DNA from: Desulfoscipio geothermicus
Lineage (GTDB): Bacteria > Bacillota > Desulfotomaculia > Desulfotomaculales > Desulfallaceae
Assembly: GCA_016841205.1 (NCBI GenBank)
Contig: JAENZP010000002.1
Coordinates: 124,001-188,000 of the forward strand
Direction of reading: 5' to 3'
Length of the DNA: 64,000 nt
Shown here: one piece after another, positions 34,845 to 43,377 of the stretch
How positions within the stretch are numbered: the stretch's first letter is position 1
How the letters are laid out: each line of letters starts with the position of its first letter
The notes under the pieces: model-generated
Databases searched by the model: none
What the model was told of the DNA's origin: nothing
What the model saw: only the letters and a program-made list of their open reading frames with translations
Translations under genes and position numbers: made by a program

Positions 34845-35312
34845 TTATAATAGATTTATAGTTTTATATTGCATGATAATATTCCTTGCATCCCGCATCT
34901 GTACCGGGTCGCAAAATATAATGAGCATTTTGTAACCTAAAAGACCCTTTGGCAGCGGTTTGGAAATTGCATACGTTCCAGCCCATAAGGCACCAAATGC
35001 AAACCCCATCCCTATTCCGATAAATAATGATGAATAAATTGTATTTGCCAGTAGAGGGCTAATTATTAAGCCATATGGATTATTTTGCAAAAACCAAGCA
35101 ACAAGCAACGCTCCCGCTATTGCACCTATTAATGCTCCGATAATAGTTACATGTTTTTCATGCTTGGTTAAAAAGACCTCTTGTCTGATCTGCTGTTCAT
35201 AGTCATCAGAAACATCAACAAACCTATAGTTAGAAATGTTTTGGGACTGTAATTGTTTATCAACAGTATTAATAATGTCATCCCCTGGTAATAAAGCTAC
35301 TATTTTTGCCAT
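34845..35312 (-). CDS. Small membrane protein, third gene of the CWB2/DUF4396 operon
   Basis: I take ATG 35312 (MAKIVALLPGDD), 10 nt after AAGGAG that overlaps the previous stop, giving 155 aa. The first 65 residues are a soluble alpha/beta segment, then two helices form a hairpin (VTIIGALIGAIAGALLVAWFL and SLFIGIGMGFAFGALWAGTYA), with a short C-terminal soluble part (GYKMLIIFCDPVQMRDARNI). Gly-rich hairpins of this kind occur in stress-related membrane proteins; no named family is assigned. It starts 7 nt after the upstream gene ends and so belongs to that operon. Confidence 0.7.
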   Translation of the reverse strand: MAKIVALLPGDDIINTVDKQLQSQNISNYRFVDVSDDYEQQIRQEVFLTKHEKHVTIIGALIGAIAGALLVAWFLQNNPYGLIISPLLANTIYSSLFIGIGMGFAFGALWAGTYAISKPLPKGLLGYKMLIIFCDPVQMRDARNIIMQYKTINLL

Positions 35313-35319
35313 CGTTGAT

Positions 35320-36540
35320 TTACTCCTTAGTTTTGCTAACCGGCATTTTAACCTGTAACAGATTATTGGCTTGAATCTGAACCTGTTCACTTATTACAGA
35401 CGGGCTGCCAATAACCCAGCCAAAATTAAACAACTGCTCTTGGCTGCCGAGGTAAGTAGGTTGTACTATTTTAAGGTAACGTACAACGGGTTCAGGAATA
35501 GTGTTGTCTTGCACCAAAAGCATCGGCCCGTGTTTTCCCCGGTGACTGAGAATTCCTGCAGGCACAGCCATCTCCGGTTGGGCAGGATTAACAAAAATAA
35601 AATTATGGCCTGCTTCAGCAATGCCCCAACCGAACATGCGAATGGTTTTAGCTACCCAGTAACCGAAATTTGGGCCAACGTCCGCATAGCCGGCAAAACC
35701 GGTTGACATACCAAAAGCATCTTTACCCGGAATACGCTGCACGTGGCCATACCGGCCTAGTTCTTCAGCAATTTCAGGTGAAATCACTTTTTCATTGCCC
35801 AGCAGGTAAATAAAAGCATCTTGAGCACGGCGCTTTAAAGCTCTTTTAGTGGCTTCAGGCACCTCATTAGCAGAAACAAAAAACGTTGGGTTGCCCATAT
35901 GGGCAGTCCAGGAGGCACTAAATATGGAAAATTCGGGAGCGTTGTCAGCTGCTATCATAACCATGTCTGTATGATCGGAATTGATAGTTGCACGGTACTG
36001 ATCAATCAAAGCAGCTAATTCATACACATTAGCAGCTTCAAACTGCCTGAAATTTATTTTCATAGCACGCAGTTCGTCTTTAACCCTTTGCCCAACGGAA
36101 CCAACTATATAAGCTTTGGTATTTCTGTCAACAAAAAGCCCTCCCGGATCAAGCCGTTTGATCTCCTGTTTTATTACATCAGGTATCTCATTTTCTTTAA
36201 TGTATAAGATTGGGGCGTCAACGGGGAAATGGATTACATTAGCCGCAACCAGGGCACGCCGCCAGTCGCCTTGTGGCACCAGAATAACCGCATTGGGCTT
36301 ATTATCCGCAAAGGTAGCCGGGTAAATGATTTGTGAAATGGCTGCGGATACTTGAAAAACATCTTCACCAGGCACTCGGGTTGTATTTTGCGTTATTTGA
36401 ACCGGTGCCGGATTGGTTACATCTTTGGCTTTGTAGTAATCTGGACGGTAAAACAAGATAGCCAGCAGTAGCAAAACCGATAAAGCGGTTACAACACCAA
36501 ATGCCCAGCGAATATAGTTCATGCGCCTTCTAAAATCCAA
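35320..36540 (-). CDS. Membrane-anchored CWB2-like protein
   Basis: The 406-residue protein has one N-terminal helix (WAFGVVTALSVLLLLAILFY) and an extracytoplasmic region resembling the cell-wall-binding repeat 2 (CWB2) fold: VDAPILYIKENEIPDVIKQE, then TKAYIVGSVGQRVKDEL, and later AFIYLLGNEKVISPEIAEEL. In Clostridioides, CWB2 modules anchor proteins to surface polymer. Here they are not a tandem triplet at one end but form most of the protein. The TTG start has GGGAGG 8 nt upstream; the first in-frame ATG is six codons later. It sits between the DUF4396 fusion gene (17-nt gap) and the small membrane protein. Confidence 0.7.
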   Translation of the reverse strand: MDFRRRMNYIRWAFGVVTALSVLLLLAILFYRPDYYKAKDVTNPAPVQITQNTTRVPGEDVFQVSAAISQIIYPATFADNKPNAVILVPQGDWRRALVAANVIHFPVDAPILYIKENEIPDVIKQEIKRLDPGGLFVDRNTKAYIVGSVGQRVKDELRAMKINFRQFEAANVYELAALIDQYRATINSDHTDMVMIAADNAPEFSIFSASWTAHMGNPTFFVSANEVPEATKRALKRRAQDAFIYLLGNEKVISPEIAEELGRYGHVQRIPGKDAFGMSTGFAGYADVGPNFGYWVAKTIRMFGWGIAEAGHNFIFVNPAQPEMAVPAGILSHRGKHGPMLLVQDNTIPEPVVRYLKIVQPTYLGSQEQLFNFGWVIGSPSVISEQVQIQANNLLQVKMPVSKTKE

Positions 36541-36556
36541 AATGCCACCTCCCCCT

Positions 36557-38431
36557 TTACATGGTACCGATCTTTCGACCCCTGACCACTAGCGGCCAAT
36601 TGCCGATATATCCAGTTATAAGCCCGATAATATTGGCACCCCATACAGTCGCCCACCAAATGATATTTTCTTCTTCCGGCATAACGGTTAAACCACGCAT
36701 TTGCATCAACCACATGGCACTCATCATACCTATGCTAATGGCAGTCATACTAAAAAAAACTGTAAGGGCGTTATCGCGCACAGTGTCCCAGTAAGCAGAT
36801 GGCTCCTTGGACCTAAGCATCAAAGGTACAAAAATAAAAATATTAACCGCCAGGGCTGCTAAGTAAGACCATAGAATGGACTGGGTCATAGGGCTGCCCA
36901 GCCAAAATAATGGGCCCTGCAAAATAAACAATGGGAGACCGAAATATGCAAGCAAAAATGCAACAGTAACCATTGTGGACATACCAAATCCAACGGTTCC
37001 CAGCGTAGCTGACAATACCTGTACCCAAAGTGGGCGGGGGAATTCGCCCAGGGCTACTTGGTGGTTATATCCGCGGTAACATATATAATATGACCACAGG
37101 CCAACAGGGCCTAATACCAGCATGACCAATAACCAGGATAGTTTCATAAAGGGGGCTACCTGGGTTAACCTGGTGGACAAATGAAACCAAGTCCAGATAG
37201 CACAAGCCAGTGAAAGTGCAAACCACACCAAAGCCAGCGCTTCAATGCCACTGATGCCCTGATCACCCTGGTCTAAATAATCCCGCATTTCTTGAATAAA
37301 ATCAACCCTGCCTTGGACGGCATAGGAAACCTGCGTTGGCCCGCCCAAAACCCAAGTATGGTTGAACGGTCCCTCAGCCGGTGTAACCCACCAATCCGGT
37401 GTTGTAGACCATAAAAATTTTTCAGTTTGTGCCGTCAGCTTGTCCGCAGACGTAAATAACAAAGGGCCAAAATTGGGGCCGGAGAATAGCTGGTTACCGG
37501 CTAAAAAAATACGCCAATCTTCTTTTATTGAACCCAGCAGAAAGTGACGGGCTGCCTCAGCTGTAACTTGGGTGGCCTGCCAGCCAAAGCGATTTGTTGC
37601 ATCGTAAAATCTGGCGAAAGATACTGCATGGGCAGCCGGGTCTTCCTCACCTATCCTGGTTACTTGCCCCCATTCTTGCAGCTCATTTTCAATACTGTTG
37701 CTCACCTGGCTTAGTGGAGCTAAAACATATATATTCTCGGCGTCAATTTCATTAAGGGCTCTGCGTGTCGCATCCGGCACTCTATCTCGTTCAACCAACA
37801 GCACCGGGGTGCCGCGATGGGCCATCCATGCAGCCGCAGGCAGCGCATATTTTACATTGTCAGACCCAACTATAAGCACAGCCTGGTTTTTTTTATTACT
37901 TGCTTTTAACAGCGTATCCCTAACAGCCGCAACATTTTCAAAAATGTCCGGGTTAGAAAAAACTGAGGTGTTGTGTCCCCTCTGCTGCAGTTCATTTTGT
38001 AATGATAAAGTATTTTGACCAACCAGCAGCACATCAGCGCCGTTAAACTCGTTCAAACCGCGTGGTGACCATGTATTTATCTTGGTAATGACTTCATTAA
38101 TTGAGGTCTCAGTATGATTAAATAAAATAACAGGTAGTTTTAATGGCTTAGCACTGAAACTTTGACAGGCCAAAGCCAACGGCCAGGAATCCCCATCTAC
38201 CACTACCACCGCATCCGGCTGAATACTGTCATATCTTTGTTTTAAAACAAGCTGCTGCATCGAACTCCAGTCCTGCTCAGCCAACCTGGTTGTGTTGCCG
38301 GTATTAAGGTGAAGCCTATCGATTACCCGGGGTATTTTACCCGTGCTAATAGCTTCCTTTACCGCAATAAGCGGGGCAAGGATTAAAAAAAAGATTAATA
38401 ATAGAGATAAGTAAAGGCCAAAACGTTTCAT
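36557..38431 (-). CDS. CWB2-like / DUF4396 fusion membrane protein
   Basis: The 624-residue protein starts with a signal-anchor helix (FGLYLSLLLIFFLILAPLIAV), followed by about 370 extracytoplasmic residues with CWB2-like repeats (AVLIVGSDNVKYALPAAAWM, TPVLLVERDRVPDATRRAL, IYVLAPLSQVSNSIENEL), then a membrane domain with about six helices ending in a DUF4396-like segment (DNALTVFFSMTAISIGMM, WWATVWGANIIGLITGYIGN). It heads a three-gene operon whose second member repeats the CWB2-like part. Function is unknown; a sensor or transporter that binds wall polymer is one possibility. The ribosome site is weak (GGTGATGTT). Confidence 0.7.
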   Translation of the reverse strand: MKRFGLYLSLLLIFFLILAPLIAVKEAISTGKIPRVIDRLHLNTGNTTRLAEQDWSSMQQLVLKQRYDSIQPDAVVVVDGDSWPLALACQSFSAKPLKLPVILFNHTETSINEVITKINTWSPRGLNEFNGADVLLVGQNTLSLQNELQQRGHNTSVFSNPDIFENVAAVRDTLLKASNKKNQAVLIVGSDNVKYALPAAAWMAHRGTPVLLVERDRVPDATRRALNEIDAENIYVLAPLSQVSNSIENELQEWGQVTRIGEEDPAAHAVSFARFYDATNRFGWQATQVTAEAARHFLLGSIKEDWRIFLAGNQLFSGPNFGPLLFTSADKLTAQTEKFLWSTTPDWWVTPAEGPFNHTWVLGGPTQVSYAVQGRVDFIQEMRDYLDQGDQGISGIEALALVWFALSLACAIWTWFHLSTRLTQVAPFMKLSWLLVMLVLGPVGLWSYYICYRGYNHQVALGEFPRPLWVQVLSATLGTVGFGMSTMVTVAFLLAYFGLPLFILQGPLFWLGSPMTQSILWSYLAALAVNIFIFVPLMLRSKEPSAYWDTVRDNALTVFFSMTAISIGMMSAMWLMQMRGLTVMPEEENIIWWATVWGANIIGLITGYIGNWPLVVRGRKIGTM

Positions 38432-38544
38432 AACATCACCATTTTTATAATACCCTGCTAAATAAACACTATTCTTAATTACCCAACCTAATTATAAAAG
38501 CAGCAATATTTTGTAACACTATAAGAAACAAAAGGAGGGTTAAC

Positions 38545-38811
38545 ATGACTGTCGGGAATGAACTACATCAGGTTTTGGGAATGTTAAAGATGTCCAGCGG
38601 CCAATTTCAAACTTTTGCTAATCGTACCCAGGATCCAATGGCAAAGCAGATGTACATGGATTTTACTCGCAAGTTGGACCAGATGGTGCAGGACCTGTCC
38701 AACAGAGTTAATTATGTGGAAAGCCAGGAACCACAATTCAAAATGGAAAACATGACCCAAGCGGCCTTTGACCAGCAGCAGGCTTCACAGCAATCAATGC
38801 GTAAAGAATAA
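38545..38811 (+). CDS. DUF1657 protein
   Basis: An 88-residue DUF1657 member (MTVGNELHQVLGMLKMSSGQ, RTQDPMAKQMYMDF, RVNYVESQEPQFKM), a paralogue of the gene at 10682 with a short Gln/Ser tail in place of the Gln/Pro/Trp one. AAAGGAGGG precedes the ATG. The gene is alone, divergent from the CWB2/DUF4396 operon, with a strong terminator starting at its stop codon. Family members occur with spoVA-type genes and are probably spore proteins. Confidence 0.88.
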   Translation: MTVGNELHQVLGMLKMSSGQFQTFANRTQDPMAKQMYMDFTRKLDQMVQDLSNRVNYVESQEPQFKMENMTQAAFDQQQASQQSMRKE

Positions 38812-38844
38812 AATATAGCCCGGGAAATCCGGGCTATATTTTAT
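38811..38844 (+). terminator. Rho-independent terminator of the DUF1657 gene
   Basis: Perfect 13-bp stem aaatatagcccgg / ccgggctatattt with a 5-nt loop, followed by a short T-rich tail. It begins at the last base of the stop codon. Confidence 0.88.
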
Positions 38845-38977
38845 GGATGTATTAACCGTGCACGTGCAAACAAGTGAATATTTACATATTTGCTAAGCAG
38901 ATAAAACCTGTTCTAAAAAAGGAAATTGCTTATTTTAGTCATAATGATTTTATCTGAAAATCAAATAATAGCAGTAG

Positions 38978-39142
38978 CCTGCCAGCAGTTATAGTGGAAA
39001 CATATCAAAAGTCTTTGCACTGCCTGTACCAGTCAAGCATGACCAGGCACTGGCACAGTTTCAAGACGGTATATTAAAGATAATTGTTCCAATAGATAAG
39101 TATGGAACATCAAAAGATATAAAAGTGCAATTAATTGATTGA
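38978..39142 (+). pseudogene. Remnant of an Hsp20-family small heat-shock protein
   Basis: A start-less frame after a stop at 38975 reads SKVFALPVPVKHDQALAQFQ then DGILKIIVPIDKYGTSKDIK and a stop, the typical C-terminal half of an alpha-crystallin domain (LPVPV, DGIL-I-VP-DK). The N-terminal half and ribosome site are missing, so it is a decayed gene fragment on the far side of the P-type ATPase stop codon. Confidence 0.6.
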
Positions 39143-39186
39143 GTCTAAGAATAAAATACTTAGGACGCGTATAAATATAAAATATT

Positions 39187-41832
39187 TCATGTTTTTATTG
39201 TGATAAGTTTTGCGATCTCAACAACAGGTATAATTGCCAGTGACGCCGCGCATACTATCATCCATTGCTCCGCATTTAGAGGTGTGACATTGAATGGATC
39301 ATTCAGAAATGGAAGAACAATAACAGACAACTGAAGAATTGCGGATATCGCGATTGCGCCGTTCAGATATGGATTTGAAAACACTCCGATTTTAAATAGC
39401 GATTTATTATTTGATCTTACATTCATTGAGTGTGCAAGCTGAATTAAGCCAAGTGTGGCAAACGCCATGGTTACGGCCGTCTCAAGCGAGTATAACCTGG
39501 AGCCGATATAAAAAGCCGTGATTGTCAGAAGGCCTTTGATAATTCCCTGATATATAATGCTTAACCCTACTCCGTCCGAAAAGAAAGTGCTGCCGGACTT
39601 TCTCGGTTTTTGCTTCATTACATCAGTTTCGGCCTTTTCCATACCCAGCGCCAGCGCCGGCAGCGTGTCAGTGACAAGATTGACCCAAAGTATATGAATC
39701 GGCAACAGGACGATCCAATTAAGCATTGTGCCGATAAATAAGGTCGTAATCTCTCCTAGATTGGAGGAAAGCAAAAACTGCACTGTTTTTCGGATATTGC
39801 TATAAATCTTTCTGCCCTCTTCAACGGCAACGACAATTGTAGCAAAGTTATCATCCGCCAGGACTATATTGGAAACGCCTTTTGCCACCTCTGTTCCGGT
39901 TATTCCCATGCCGATACCGATATCGGAAGACTTCAGAGCAGGCGCGTCGTTGACCCCGTCCCCTGTCATGGCTACAATCTTTCCTTTTTTCTTCCACGCA
40001 TTGACGATCCTGACTTTATGCTCCGGCGATACTCTGGCATAAACTGAATATTTTGTAACCAGAGTATCAAAAGCCTCTTCACTTAAGGAATTAAGTTCAC
40101 TCCCGGTAATTACCTCGTTATCATTCTTTATAATGTCAAGTTCCTTTGCGATAGCGGCTGCCGTATCCCTGTGGTCACCTGTAATCATTATCGGCCGTAT
40201 TCCCGCTTCTCCACATACCCGCACCGCTTCTTTTACCTCCGGCTTTGGCGGATCGATCATCCCCACTAGGCCTACAAATGTCAAATCATTTTCAATCAGC
40301 TCCGGAGAGAGCTTTTCAGGAACGGAATCAAGCTCTTTTACAGCAACGGCAAGAACTCTCAAGGCTTTTCCTGCCATATTGTTGTTTGCGTTTAAGATAC
40401 TATCCAGCAATAGGGAGGTCATCGGCCTTTTTACACCATCAATCAGAACCGCGCTGCATCTTTCAACAAGTATATCCGGTGCGCCCTTGGTTATGGCTGT
40501 CCCGCCACTTATTCCGTGAATCGTCGTCATAAGCTTTCTTTCGGAATCAAAAGGAATCTCATTAAGCCTCGGATAAAGATTATCTATTAATGTTTTATTA
40601 CAGCCTTTTTTAACTGCAAAGCTGACCAGAGCCGTTTCAGTGGGATCTCCGACAAAGTCGGGGTCTTCTGTATCCGTGTTAATAACTTTTGTGTCATTGC
40701 AGAGAACAAGAGAATCAACAAAAACATCAAAGCTTTTGGTGCATTCAACAGGACCGTCCGAGTTCTTGATCTCACCATCAATAAAGATTTCTTGCACCGT
40801 CATTTTATTCTGTGTCAGGGTACCGGTTTTGTCGGAGCAGATAACTTCTGTGCTTCCTAAAGTCTCAACAGCGGAAAGCTTTCTTATGATAGCATTTCTT
40901 TTGGACATTTTTTGAATGCCAACGGCCAGCACTATCGTGATAACTGCGGGCAGGCCCTCCGGGATTGCCGCGACAGCAAGACTCACCGCAGTCAGAAACA
41001 TTACTAAATAATCTCTACCCTGTAATACCCCGGCCAGAAAAATAATAATTGATACGCCTATAATCCCTATAGTCAGATATTTGCTCATTTGATTCAGCTT
41101 TTTTTGAAGAGGCGTTTCTTGAATTTCGGTTTGGGCAAGATGCCCAGCAATCTTACCTACCTCGGTATTCATACCCGTGTCGGTAACAACGCCTCTCCCC
41201 CTGCCATATACAACACTGCTGCCGTAATAAGCCATGTTCTTTCTGTCTCCAATGACTAGTTCCGCCTTATCCAGCCTGTAAGTTATTTTTTCAACAGGCA
41301 CCGACTCGCCCGTTAAAGCCGCTTCCTCGATTTTCAGGCTCGCGCTTTCCAAAAGCCTCATGTCGGCGGGAATGATGTCGCCGGCTTCAAGAAAAACAAT
41401 GTCACCCGGCACAAGCAGCTCTGTCTTTATTTGTTTTACTTCACCTTTCCGTTTAACCCTTACAACAGGAGAAGACATTTTTTTGAGTGCTGCCAAAGCC
41501 TTTTCAGCCTTACTTTCCTGAGCTACTCCAAGCACCGCATTGATCAGTATGACAACTAAAATAATGATCATATCGGTCAACTCGTTCATAAAACCCGATA
41601 TCACGGCAGCTATGAGAAGAACGATTATCATAACATTTTTAAACTGCTCCAGTAGCATTCCCCAAAGGGTTTTTTTCTTTCCTTCTTTAAGCTCATTAAA
41701 TCCATAGATTCGTATCCGGCTTTGGGCTTCCTCATCCGATAACCCGTTGCCGTCGGATTCTAACAGCTTTAAAACGCTCTGCTCTTCTTCCGTATGGAAA
41801 TTGATATGTTTTATTTCCAAATCATTAGGCAT
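39187..41832 (-). CDS. P2-type cation-transporting ATPase, probably Mn2+/Ca2+ exporter
   Basis: An 881-residue P-type ATPase: an N-terminal cation-ATPase domain (NGLSDEEAQSRIRIYGFNEL), actuator TGES, phosphorylation motif CSDKTGTLTQNK (Asp334), ion-site motif PEGLPAVITIVLA, hinge TGDGVNDAPALKSSDIGIGM, and C-terminal helices. By sequence it is the SERCA/PMCA-like P2 type usually annotated as Ca2+ ATPase. However, the leader holds a yybP-ykoY riboswitch, which senses Mn2+ and controls Mn exporters, so Mn2+ efflux is the better-supported role. ATG 41832 follows AAGGGG by 8 nt; the ORF track GTG is three codons earlier. Confidence 0.92.
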   Translation of the reverse strand: MPNDLEIKHINFHTEEEQSVLKLLESDGNGLSDEEAQSRIRIYGFNELKEGKKKTLWGMLLEQFKNVMIIVLLIAAVISGFMNELTDMIIILVVILINAVLGVAQESKAEKALAALKKMSSPVVRVKRKGEVKQIKTELLVPGDIVFLEAGDIIPADMRLLESASLKIEEAALTGESVPVEKITYRLDKAELVIGDRKNMAYYGSSVVYGRGRGVVTDTGMNTEVGKIAGHLAQTEIQETPLQKKLNQMSKYLTIGIIGVSIIIFLAGVLQGRDYLVMFLTAVSLAVAAIPEGLPAVITIVLAVGIQKMSKRNAIIRKLSAVETLGSTEVICSDKTGTLTQNKMTVQEIFIDGEIKNSDGPVECTKSFDVFVDSLVLCNDTKVINTDTEDPDFVGDPTETALVSFAVKKGCNKTLIDNLYPRLNEIPFDSERKLMTTIHGISGGTAITKGAPDILVERCSAVLIDGVKRPMTSLLLDSILNANNNMAGKALRVLAVAVKELDSVPEKLSPELIENDLTFVGLVGMIDPPKPEVKEAVRVCGEAGIRPIMITGDHRDTAAAIAKELDIIKNDNEVITGSELNSLSEEAFDTLVTKYSVYARVSPEHKVRIVNAWKKKGKIVAMTGDGVNDAPALKSSDIGIGMGITGTEVAKGVSNIVLADDNFATIVVAVEEGRKIYSNIRKTVQFLLSSNLGEITTLFIGTMLNWIVLLPIHILWVNLVTDTLPALALGMEKAETDVMKQKPRKSGSTFFSDGVGLSIIYQGIIKGLLTITAFYIGSRLYSLETAVTMAFATLGLIQLAHSMNVRSNNKSLFKIGVFSNPYLNGAIAISAILQLSVIVLPFLNDPFNVTPLNAEQWMIVCAASLAIIPVVEIAKLITIKT

Positions 41833-41865
41833 TAATTCCACCCCTTATTCACTGTTATTTAAATA

Positions 41866-41914
41866 ATATAAAAAGACCTTTAACATGACGTATCTTGCAT
41901 CATGTTAAAGGTCT
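41866..41914 (-). terminator. Riboswitch expression-platform terminator
   Basis: Perfect 15-bp stem agacctttaacatga / tcatgttaaaggtct, followed on the minus strand by TTTTTATATTATT. Its 5' arm contains the 3' strand of the aptamer's P1 helix (cctttaa), so aptamer folding and terminator formation exclude each other. Confidence 0.9.
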
Positions 41915-41993
41915 CGCTTTCCGTTCGGAGTATAAAACCAGGCATTTCAAATGCCGATTGTTGATTTTATAACTTATAGCTACTCCCCTTTAA
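41905..41993 (-). promoter_or_regulatory. yybP-ykoY manganese riboswitch aptamer
   Basis: Read on the minus strand the leader begins ttaaaggggagtagc and ends aaagcgagacctttaa, which are the two conserved ends of the yybP-ykoY class; P1 is ttaaagg/cctttaa. The variable helix cggcatttgaaatgcc lies between. This class binds Mn2+ (with Mg2+) and generally turns expression on. The P1 3' strand is also the 5' arm of the terminator, so metal-bound RNA should prevent termination and allow the ATPase gene to be transcribed. Confidence 0.9.
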
Positions 41994-42001
41994 GTGCAAT
42001 T

Positions 42002-42030
42002 AATATACCATGGCGGGTAGCATTTGTCAA
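42002..42030 (-). promoter_or_regulatory. Sigma-A-type promoter of the riboswitch leader
   Basis: On the minus strand TTGACA (42030-42025), a 17-nt spacer, and TATATT (42007-42002). The predicted transcription start falls at about 41995, at the first bases of the aptamer, supporting both calls. Confidence 0.85.
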
Positions 42031-42117
42031 TATCATTGTTCCAGTGGTTACGATGTTTTATAAGTTTACTTACTTATAGCATTTGATACTTTTTACTATA
42101 GTAAACACTAAAATTTA

Positions 42118-42217
42118 CCACCCAGGGCATTAACACTGCTTCGCTGGGAAAACCGGCAAAGGCATTTTGTACCCTGGTGGGCACAATAGCTTTAATATTG
42201 TGCTCTTTGCATTTTTT
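42118..42217 (+). ncRNA. Candidate structured leader or small RNA with terminator
   Basis: Arms ccacccaggg and ccctggtgg (one bulged C) enclose 44 nt with a further hairpin around cactgcttcgctgg and the internal sequence aaccggcaaaggc. An intrinsic terminator follows at once (gcacaata / tattgtgc, then cattttttatt). This arrangement of closed multi-helix domain plus terminator, 129 nt before a start codon, looks like a riboswitch or a small RNA. I could not match it to a known class; the strand is inferred from the U-tract. Confidence 0.45.
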
Positions 42218-42345
42218 ATTATAAACTTTTAAGAATACACAGTTACAACTGCATAAATAATAAGGCTAAATAACATTTAAAGTATAGTTATTGAGATAGC
42301 TATTACAATCTTATATTATATAGTGATTCATTTGGAGGAAATTTC

Positions 42346-42900
42346 GTGAGAATAGGACTTTGCGGTGCCCAAGGTACAGGGAAAACAACTTTGTCAAAAG
42401 CTTTGGCAAAAGAACTGGGGCTACCGCTTATTGAAGAGCAGGCTCGGGTGGCGGCAAAGCATTTAGGTATAACTAGGCCTTCACGTGATATTAAAAACAG
42501 GCCGGAATTAGGTTTAGCGTTTGAGGTTCTAATTCTTATTCTTCAATTGCAGTATGAGGATCGGTATAGACAGGGGTTTGTGAGTGACCGGACTGTTATA
42601 GATATCGCGGTTTACTGGAGTAAGTGGCTTGCCCACACAACGCCTGCAGCCATAAATCGGTTTATCTATGAGTTATGTAAGTGCCGGGCTAAAAAATACG
42701 ACATGTTGCTATATGTGTCTCCGGGAATTCCCTTGGAGGATGACGAGTTTCGAAGTACAAATCCAGAATACCAGACAGAATTGGACTTTTGGGTACGTGC
42801 TATGCTGAAAGTATGTAAGCCGCCGGTAATATTCAAAGTAACAGGAACATTGGAAGAACGGATGAATCAGATCCTTACGCTGTTAAAAAGATCCCACTAA
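42346..42900 (+). CDS. NadR-like P-loop kinase/ATPase (AAA_28)
   Basis: The 184-residue protein begins with a Walker A (GLCGAQGTGKTTLSKALAKEL, residues 4-24; core GxxGTGKTT) and has FVSDRTVIDIAVYW, the DR-x-x-D pattern of nucleoside-kinase-like NadR C-terminal and AAA_28 domains, then MLLYVSPGIPLEDDEFRS. Phosphorylation of nicotinamide riboside or another small metabolite is possible, but the NMN-adenylyltransferase and regulatory parts of NadR are absent, so the substrate is open. The GTG start follows GGAGGAA. A structured RNA element with a terminator lies upstream and may regulate it. Confidence 0.75.
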   Translation: MRIGLCGAQGTGKTTLSKALAKELGLPLIEEQARVAAKHLGITRPSRDIKNRPELGLAFEVLILILQLQYEDRYRQGFVSDRTVIDIAVYWSKWLAHTTPAAINRFIYELCKCRAKKYDMLLYVSPGIPLEDDEFRSTNPEYQTELDFWVRAMLKVCKPPVIFKVTGTLEERMNQILTLLKRSH

Positions 42901-43101
42901 AGCAAAGGCTAGAAATTTAGAATTGCTAATGAATATAACTTTTGGAGAATAACGGCTCAGTTTGGGGAAGTACTGCGGTACGAGAGTTAATTTTACAAAA
43001 TCAATTTTAGTGGAATTAGAAAGCATGAGAAGGCAAGTTGCTCAAAGGCTTCAGAATATCCTACAGACAATGCACTGAAAAAATTATTTACCTGGCCACC
43101 G

Positions 43102-43338
43102 TTGAAGCAGCAAAAAAGTGGATTATGCCGGTTAAGGATTGGAAAATTTGCAGCGAACAACGCCGTGGAGCAGCTGCAGTCGCTAAATGTCCAGGTTCGC
43201 GAATATGAGTCCTTGCTGGAGACCAACTTATCTGAGGTTCGATTTACCCTTGATATTCTACGCAAGCAGGTGCGGGCGATGTTGAATAGGGTCCATGTGG
43301 ATGGCCAGTGGAATTTTAATGTAGCAGCTACGGCGTAA
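43102..43338 (+). CDS. Possible small hypothetical gene or gene fragment
   Basis: The 78-codon ORF lacks a ribosome site. Its later part (NNAVEQLQSLNVQVREYESLLETN, LSEVRFTLDILRKQVRAML) looks like a genuine helical or coiled-coil segment. A GC-rich hairpin just after the stop supports a real 3' end. An upstream in-window fragment (SMRRQVAQRLQNILQTMH, ending at 43077) reads in a different frame, so this may be the remains of one frameshifted gene spanning about 43000-43338. Family unknown. Confidence 0.35.
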   Translation: MKQQKSGLCRLRIGKFAANNAVEQLQSLNVQVREYESLLETNLSEVRFTLDILRKQVRAMLNRVHVDGQWNFNVAATA

Positions 43339-43349
43339 ATGTAATAAAA

Positions 43350-43377
43350 CCGGCCTTGGCGTGATAGTCGAGGCCGG
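43350..43377 (+). terminator. GC-rich hairpin after the 43102 ORF
   Basis: ccggcct / aggccgg stem with a 14-nt loop, 12 nt after the stop codon; only a short and interrupted T-tract follows. Confidence 0.5.

Noticed and set aside
42118-42217. c-di-GMP-I or cobalamin riboswitch
   Set aside because: Fragments such as gggaaaaccggcaaaggc resemble pieces of these classes, but the conserved cores are not present in order.
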